A stretch of 64,000 nucleotides of DNA from Phaseolus vulgaris. Lineage: Eukaryota; Streptophyta; Magnoliopsida; Fabales; Fabaceae. Below the pieces are notes generated by a model. The model did not search any database and was not told the DNA's origin. It saw only the letters and a program-made list of their open reading frames with translations. Where the stretch lies: contig NC_023758.2 of assembly GCF_000499845.2 (NCBI RefSeq), forward strand, positions 36,182,608 to 36,246,607. The letters are read 5' to 3'. Shown piece by piece: positions 58,214 through 64,000 of the stretch. Positions within the stretch are counted from its first letter, which is position 1. Each line of letters begins with the position of its first letter. The position numbers and the translations under genes are program-made.

Positions 58214-61200
58214 ATGGATCCCAAGCTCACCGAGGTTTCTCAGCTCTTCGATCGCTTTAAGGCTTCGTTTCTCAGGAACGACTACGACAACTGTTCCAAT
58301 CTCCTTTCTCAACTAAAGGTATTTCCCACCCACCCTAACCCTAGTTTACTTATTGCCCTCAATTCCAAAATTCGCCCATCATTCCCGTTCTTTCTTCTCT
58401 TTGAAGATCCATTCTGTTGCTTTCTTTCCTTTTTTCCTTCAAATTTTTTGATTTTGAACTTGGCCTTGGAAGTGAGATAGTTGTGGGATGGGGTAGGTTG
58501 CTTCTGTCTGAGATTATTATAACAATGAACATTCTGGGTAAGGTAGATTACACTGAAAGCAACGTTATTTTATATTTAGGAGGCTTTCCTAGTTATCCCA
58601 CGGTAGCAGTGTGTACTGGCAAATAAATTGGGTTTTTACCTTTGGATTTGACTCATTCAAAGAGAGGGAGTGTATGTGGAGGATAAAGTGTGTTGATATT
58701 TGCAATGGTTGAGTGATTGATTTACTCGTTCTCCACTCAAGAGCAATGATAGAAGGGGTGGTTTTGCTTGGAGAATATGACGTCTTAGTATTTATAGGGC
58801 AAGGACTTGTATGATTACTGCTACAAACAGCTTGAATTCATAGCTCCAATTTATTTAAAGTCTATATAAGATGGAGGTTTGCAAGGTCCTAGCTTCCTTT
58901 TTTTTTGGGTACATATTTGCAGCTATTGTTATTTAATTAATCATAACGTCGCTGTTTACTTGCAGGTGTTGCTGACAGGGTTCAGAAGCCTTCCACCATT
59001 GTTTGCAGATACACCTAATGCTGTTCATGAGTTAACAATAGCGAGTAACACTCTTCGCTCCAATCTATTACAATGTCCTCTTCCCCCCACCTTTTTCTGT
59101 GTTGTAAGGCCTACAGCCATTGCTCTGGCTTAGACTTATTTATTAAGTTATAGAATTTAAATTTGCTGATTCATAAAGGATATCAATATGCACTGGCTTG
59201 ACTATATCCTTGTAGGCAGTAAATAAAGTTGAAACTTAACAATCCTACTTGTTGATAGAAAGATAATTTTGCTATCTGGTTGTTGAGACAACTTAGCCTT
59301 TGTTATTCTATATGAGGAATGGTTAATGTGGTTTACTCTATATTAGAAGAGAATGAAAAGAGTATAATAAATTTTGGTCATTTAAAATTAGAAAGTGTTA
59401 GATACTTGAAGGCAGCAGAATAATGAGCTAGAGCCATATTGATTAAATGAAACAAATTACTAAAAAACATCAGAATGACTGAATTATATCAGCATGAATA
59501 AGATAATAAATATTTGAAAAATGAAAATGAAAAAAATGTTAGAAGTTCTATATGTAAGATTTTTTTTTCTGTTGTTTTTTGAACTTCTAGAGCCATATTG
59601 ATTAAATGAAACAAATTACTAAAAAACATCAGAATGGCTGAATCATATCAGCATGAATAAGATAATAAATATTTGAAAAATGAAAATGAAAAAAATGTTA
59701 GAAGTTCTATATGTAAGATTTATTTTTTCTGTTGGTTTTTGAACTTCTAGAGCCATATTGATTAAATGAAACAAATTACTAATTAATATATGAGTGACTG
59801 AATAATATCAGCATGAATACTACAATAAATATTTCGAAAATGAAAGGGGGAAAATGTTTGAAGTTCTATATCTAAGATTTCCTTTTTTTGTTGTTTTTTG
59901 TAACTTCTAGGGGATATATATGAGCACGCCGTTGTCCTTAGTGTGAAAATTGAGGATCAAGATGCTTTTGAGAGGGATTTCTTCCAGTTGAAACCTTATT
60001 ATACAGATGCCTGGTAACTTATGCTTGTCCCTTTCTTTACATAACATATCCATTTCTAGTCTGGAACAGATGAATTTGCAACCAAAGCAAAGAATGGACA
60101 TCTTCTGATTGTTCACTCATCATAAAATTGTATAGTGTATGTGTGTCAAGAAGTATAAAATAATTATCAATATTAAAGTATGATGTTATATGCAATTTTG
60201 CTTTCTTTCTTCCTTTATTGGGTTCTTGTATTTCACGGGGACTTTTTGTGTGTGGCAGCAATCGTCTTCCACCATCGCCTCAGGAGTACCCAATACTAGG
60301 TCTCAACTTGTTGAGACTACTTGTGCAGAATAGGATTGCTGAATTCCATACTGAGTTGGAATTGCTTTCATCTGCTGCTCTAGAGAATCCTTGCATTAAG
60401 CATGCTGTGGAGTTGGAACAATCTTTTATGGAAGGAGCATATAATCGTGTCTTGAGTGCTCGACAGACAGTGCCACATGATACATACGTTTATTTCATGG
60501 ATCTCCTGGCAAAGACTGTCAGGTAATATTTGCTATTATTATAATTTTATTCTAATTGCATAGGGGATGATTGAACTCAAGTTATAAACATGAGGAAACT
60601 GGAACTCCTACTTGATTTCTTCATAAGTTGGGCTTATAGTTGAGGCTTTTTGCATTTTTCTTCAAACTGATTTCTAGAATGTTATCATTAAATTGAGTTA
60701 TTTTTACTTTTGTAATTCTATTTGATTTGCTTCTTGCAATGGCAATTTGATGGAAGTACGACCTTTATTGTAATCTTAAAGCTCAAACACCAGCCTCTCT
60801 AGTGGTTCTATTCTTTTCCTATTGTGCATCTATATTGATTTTCTGATTAGTTTTTACCTATCTTCAAACATTCAGAGATGAAATAGCAGGTTGCAGTGAG
60901 AAGGCATATGACTATCTTTCAATTAAGGATGCTAAGCAAATGTTATTGTTCTCATCAGATCAGGAACTTCTGGAATATATTAAAGAGGTGAACTATGTTA
61001 TGACCCATTAATTTTTGTGTTTTTTTGGCGGGGGGGGGGGGGGGGGGGGGGAGGGAGGTGCTGTTATTGGAGCTGGGCATGAGATTGGACTTGAGATTTG
61101 GAATTGGACACAAGCTTGAGAATTGGAATTGAACCTTAGATCTGTAATAATGATGATGTTTCAAAGTCCTTTTAGAATTGAAAAGACAATTCCATGGAGT

Positions 61201-61923
61201 TGTAATACTAATAATAACCACACTTTAACAATTCCTAACCTCTACCTCTAAATCAATTTCCAACCTCACTCCCCTCTACCATCCTTTTTTTTTTCCGCTC
61301 TGCCTGCCACCATCACTACAGTCCATTGTCTGTGTTACTATTGTCATTACCAATAACCTCTACCACTAACCACCAAGATACCACCACTTCAATTGTCATC
61401 ACCAAGACCACCATAACTATTGTTGTCATCACCCTTGCCCCACTGCTGTGACCAGTGCACCACTTATGGTTCCCTGTTACCATGACTTGTGACCGTTTTT
61501 GCCATCATCACTAGCAAATTATTATTTTTATTCAAACATGACATAACTGATCCTGTAACAAAATGAAATTGAAGTTAAACTTTATAATTCTACTAATTAT
61601 TTGTACAACCCAAATCTATAAGTTATGATCTAAAGTATTCCGATTCTAATAGAATCCGAATTGGAATTATAATTATAATTCTATTTCCATGTACCAAACG
61701 GACATGGGAAATCATTCATATCTCTTTCCACAATTACATTTGTTCTTTCTCATGTTCTAAAGTTATTATCTACTGATTGAAGGAACATCCTGAGTGGGAG
61801 ATCAAGACTGGTAGTGTCTTTTTCCAAAAGGCAAAAGAATCTGCACCGTGCAAAGAGATACCCTCTCTGCAGCTTATCAACCAGACACTTAGTTATGCTA
61901 GGGAGTTGGAGAGGATTGTCTGA
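58214..61923 (+). CDS. RPN12: 26S proteasome lid subunit RPN12 (PSMD8), six exons, 267 aa
   Basis: Exons: 58214-58318, 58966-59044, 59911-60013, 60259-60522, 60876-60987, 61783-61923; all introns are GT-AG and the total is 804 nt. The protein starts MDPKLTEVSQLFDRFKASFL, contains DIYEHAVVLSVKIEDQDAFE, LGLNLLRLLVQNRIAEFHTE and MEGAYNRVLSARQTVP, and ends SYARELERIV. The length equals the 267 residues of Arabidopsis RPN12a, as I remember it. Family knowledge: a PCI-type (CSN8/PSMD8/eIF3K) helical repeat protein of the 19S regulatory particle lid, the last subunit to join the lid; in Arabidopsis its loss alters cytokinin and auxin responses. The gene looks complete. A three-fold repeat in intron 2 ends exactly at the exon 3 acceptor, and intron 5 has a 22-base G run. 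Residue TDACN at the exon 3/4 junction depends on the chosen splice sites, which fit the consensus. Confidence 0.96.
59431..59910. repeat. three tandem 160-bp copies at the 3' end of RPN12 intron 2
   Basis: Units 59431-59590, 59591-59750 and 59751-59910, each starting gagccatattgattaaatga or the same minus its first base and each ending with a T-rich tract and aacttctag. Copies 1 and 2 are almost identical; copy 3 is more diverged. The last copy's CTAG is the real acceptor of exon 3. Confidence 0.92.
61030..61051. repeat. 22-base poly-G tract in RPN12 intron 5
   Basis: An uninterrupted run of G preceded by ttttttggc and followed by agggagg. Rare in this AT-rich region. Confidence 0.9.
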
Positions 61924-63400
61924 AAAGATATGCGAAGGCGGCTTTTGTATTTCAAAATTTCTTGGTGTATGGATAATATAGCTGCTAATATTGTCTTCTG
62001 AAATTGTTCAATTCTCATTCCATCCGAAACTAAAAATTTGTTCATCACTGTATTTTGATCATTTAGGTGGCTGTATGTTACTTTCATTTTTTTACCTCGT
62101 GCTCTAGAACATGAAAAAGATGTTTCATACTTACATTTCTTTTATGATTACATATTCATGATTCTGTAGTCTAAATTTCAAACCCATAAAAAAGTTCAAA
62201 CCCAAAATATGGGGATATGATTTTTCTTAGTCATGCATATTTTTGGTCGCTTGAATTTTTCCTCAGGTTAATGGCCACTTTCGAAAATTTAGAATGATGG
62301 TGTGCTTGGCTGTTGCGTTTTGTTTTTCTAAAGCAAATGTCATCAGCCTATTGTATACGGTAGCTAAATAGTAGTTAGGGAAAATTATTGAGATCTGATT
62401 CTTTTATTGTAATTTGTGAACCATTATGGATGGTTGTTTTTGTGTTCAATCACGACGTTAAAAATATTTGCTTCCAATAAACACTTTTGCATTTACACTA
62501 TCAAAGTTTAATTTGTGACCCAATGATCTTTTTATTCTTTAAAGTATACATTTTTAATTTATGTCCGAATGATCTATTTATTATTTTAAAAGATTATATA
62601 TATTTCTTAATTTATGTCTCAATGAATTTTTCTTATTTAAAAGTGTATATTATTTTTCTAAAAGCCTTCAAAATTAAATCGTTTTTTATATTCTTTTTAA
62701 ATAATTTCTTACATATTATCGTTAAAATGTAATTTAGTCCACGTATAAACAGTTTAAAAATTTATTTTTATTAATAATATAGAGGGACTAAATTGCATTT
62801 TAATAATAGCATGTAGGGATTTATTTAAAATGAAACAAAAATTTCAAAAACAAAAGTTATTCATTTTATTTAAATTTTAAAACTAAATTAAAATTTCTAT
62901 ACACTTTCAAAGGACTAAATTGAGTATTATACAATAATTTGTAAGTGAATGTAGTATGTTCAGTTGTAAGTATAAATTTTTAGTGAAATACTACAATTTT
63001 AGGTATTCAATTAGTGTTGAAATTTAACGGAATAATTATTGAAATGAGTTCGTTTGGTCAATTAAAAAGTGAATAACTGAATTTTAAAAAAAGTTCTTAA
63101 TATAATAAATTTGTAACATAATCACATATTAATAGGTTTTTATATTTATATATACACACATTTTTAAATTACCAATATACTAAATTATTTTTTATTAGTA
63201 CTGCTTTTAAAATTATTTTCTTATTATTTATTAGTACAAAACAGAAATATGCATAATATTTAATAAGGGAAATCGAGGAAAACAAAAATCAAATTACATA
63301 GAAAACAATTTTTTTATAAAACGGGCTAACACAATTTTTTCTAAAATATGCAAAGAATTTAAGGGTTATACTTATAAATTACTTGCCTACATTTTGCCAA
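61924..63400. other. RPN12 3' UTR, then AT-rich intergenic DNA
   Basis: The first 200-300 bases should be the 3' UTR. From about 62490 there are three diverged phrases of about 60 bases (tttaatttgtgacccaatga, later tttatgtccgaatgatcta and tttatgtctcaatgaattt). No gene is seen. Confidence 0.45.
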
Positions 63401-63659
63401 TATTTTTTTAAAAGGTACTATTATCTTCTAATTAAAATAATTGGTTCCCTTATATAAATTCAATGTGATATAGTAAGGTAGGTAGTTAATATGGTTAAAC
63501 TCGATATTTTTCTAATAGGAAAACAAATTTTTCATTTATCTTCTAAAATTTTGTCAAGATATTAGAGATTCTTTATCTTTTCGTACATGGATAGAGACAA
63601 ATTAATGAAATATTTATTGATAAGATCTTTTATTAGTGGTGATTTTATTTCTTATAAAC

Positions 63660-63970
63660 TCATAATTGATGTAAGAAGCTAAAATATAATTATTATTATT
63701 TAAATATGTTATGATGTTATTTTGATAATAAAAAATAAATTGGAGGATATCAACCAAAAAACTTTATAAATAGAGGATGTCCTTCCAAAAAATAAGATAA
63801 GTATTATTCCAAACAATACATACCACACTTATAAATTTTATCGTCGGAGTATTGTTTACAAATGGAGTCCCCTCATTCCTTTGTGATTTTCAAACATCAA
63901 GAAGTTGCAGTCACAGAGAGATCATCTCAAAGACCACCTTCATTCATTCGACCTTAGTTCGACGAGAACA
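63660..63970 (+). mobile_element. 3' part of a Ty3/gypsy-type LTR
   Basis: Has a TATA box tttataaatag (63763-63773) and a downstream motif tcgtcggagtattgtttac (63842-63860) similar to the LTR relic at 5018-5500. It ends in ACA just before a primer-binding-like sequence. The left boundary is not determined. The internal region would lie beyond the window. Confidence 0.45.
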
Positions 63971-63988
63971 TTTGATGCCTACAGTGAG
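63971..63988 (+). other. degraded primer-binding site of a gypsy element
   Basis: tttgatgcctacagtgag resembles the plant gypsy primer-binding consensus (TTTGGCGCC-type followed by ACAGTGGGG-type), with substitutions. Confidence 0.4.
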
Positions 63989-64000
63989 ATAAATAAAACT

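Noticed and set aside
58879..59133. 84-codon frame covering RPN12 exon 2 and beyond
   Set aside because: Only 58966-59044 fits the protein family; the rest is intron read-through on both sides.

Overview
The window is nuclear DNA of a dicot plant, most likely a legume. This rests on about 70% or more A+T, spliced genes with GT-AG introns, three recognisable plant housekeeping or transport genes, and dense layers of plant transposons (Ty1/copia, LINE, SINE, CACTA, PIF/Harbinger-like, MULE-like). The legume assignment is inferred from the look of several dispersed repeats and could not be tested by a search.

Only three host genes can be supported. (1) A two-pore K+ channel (TPK/KCO type) lies on the minus strand, 31555 to 15574. 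It has two coding exons separated by a 14.7-kb intron packed with transposons. (2) PDCD5, a programmed cell death 5 / TFAR19 homologue, lies on the minus strand, 45960 to 43486. It has seven coding exons, and the first holds only the ATG. (3) RPN12 (PSMD8), the 26S proteasome lid subunit, lies on the plus strand, 58214 to 61923, with six exons. All splice junctions were joined by hand and keep one open frame. The three genes are unrelated in function and do not form a functional cluster.

Layout. 1-15.6 kb is gene-poor: a 2.45-kb CACTA element with a 3-bp target duplication and tandem repeats inside, a Ty3/gypsy-type LTR relic, a second CACTA-like relic, a foldback CACTA MITE and long AT-rich stretches. 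15.6-31.6 kb is the TPK gene; its intron holds a LINE relic, a decayed copia element, a young copia element inserted into that older element's 3' LTR, a split SINE, and a terminal-inverted-repeat element carrying copia gag and protease pieces in opposite orientations. 32.0-33.5 kb is a long-TIR foldback element. 34.7-36.8 kb is a copia relic. 37-43.4 kb is AT-rich with no gene seen. 43.5-46.0 kb is PDCD5. 46.5-51.6 kb is a nest in which a foldback CACTA element was split by a PIF/Harbinger-like element and by a copia relic that carries an inverted piece of its own pol gene. 54.7-57.1 kb is a further copia relic with its own insertion. 58.2-61.9 kb is RPN12. The last 200 bases look like the 3' part of a Ty3/gypsy LTR and its primer-binding site, running out of the window.

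I see no clearly new molecular system. The most unusual observations are a copia element with identical LTRs and a full pol frame but no gag, a triplicated 3' splice-site region in RPN12 intron 2, an EF-hand loop split by the giant TPK intron, a fused inverted gag/protease fragment, and the inverted pol fragment directly against a copia primer-binding site.
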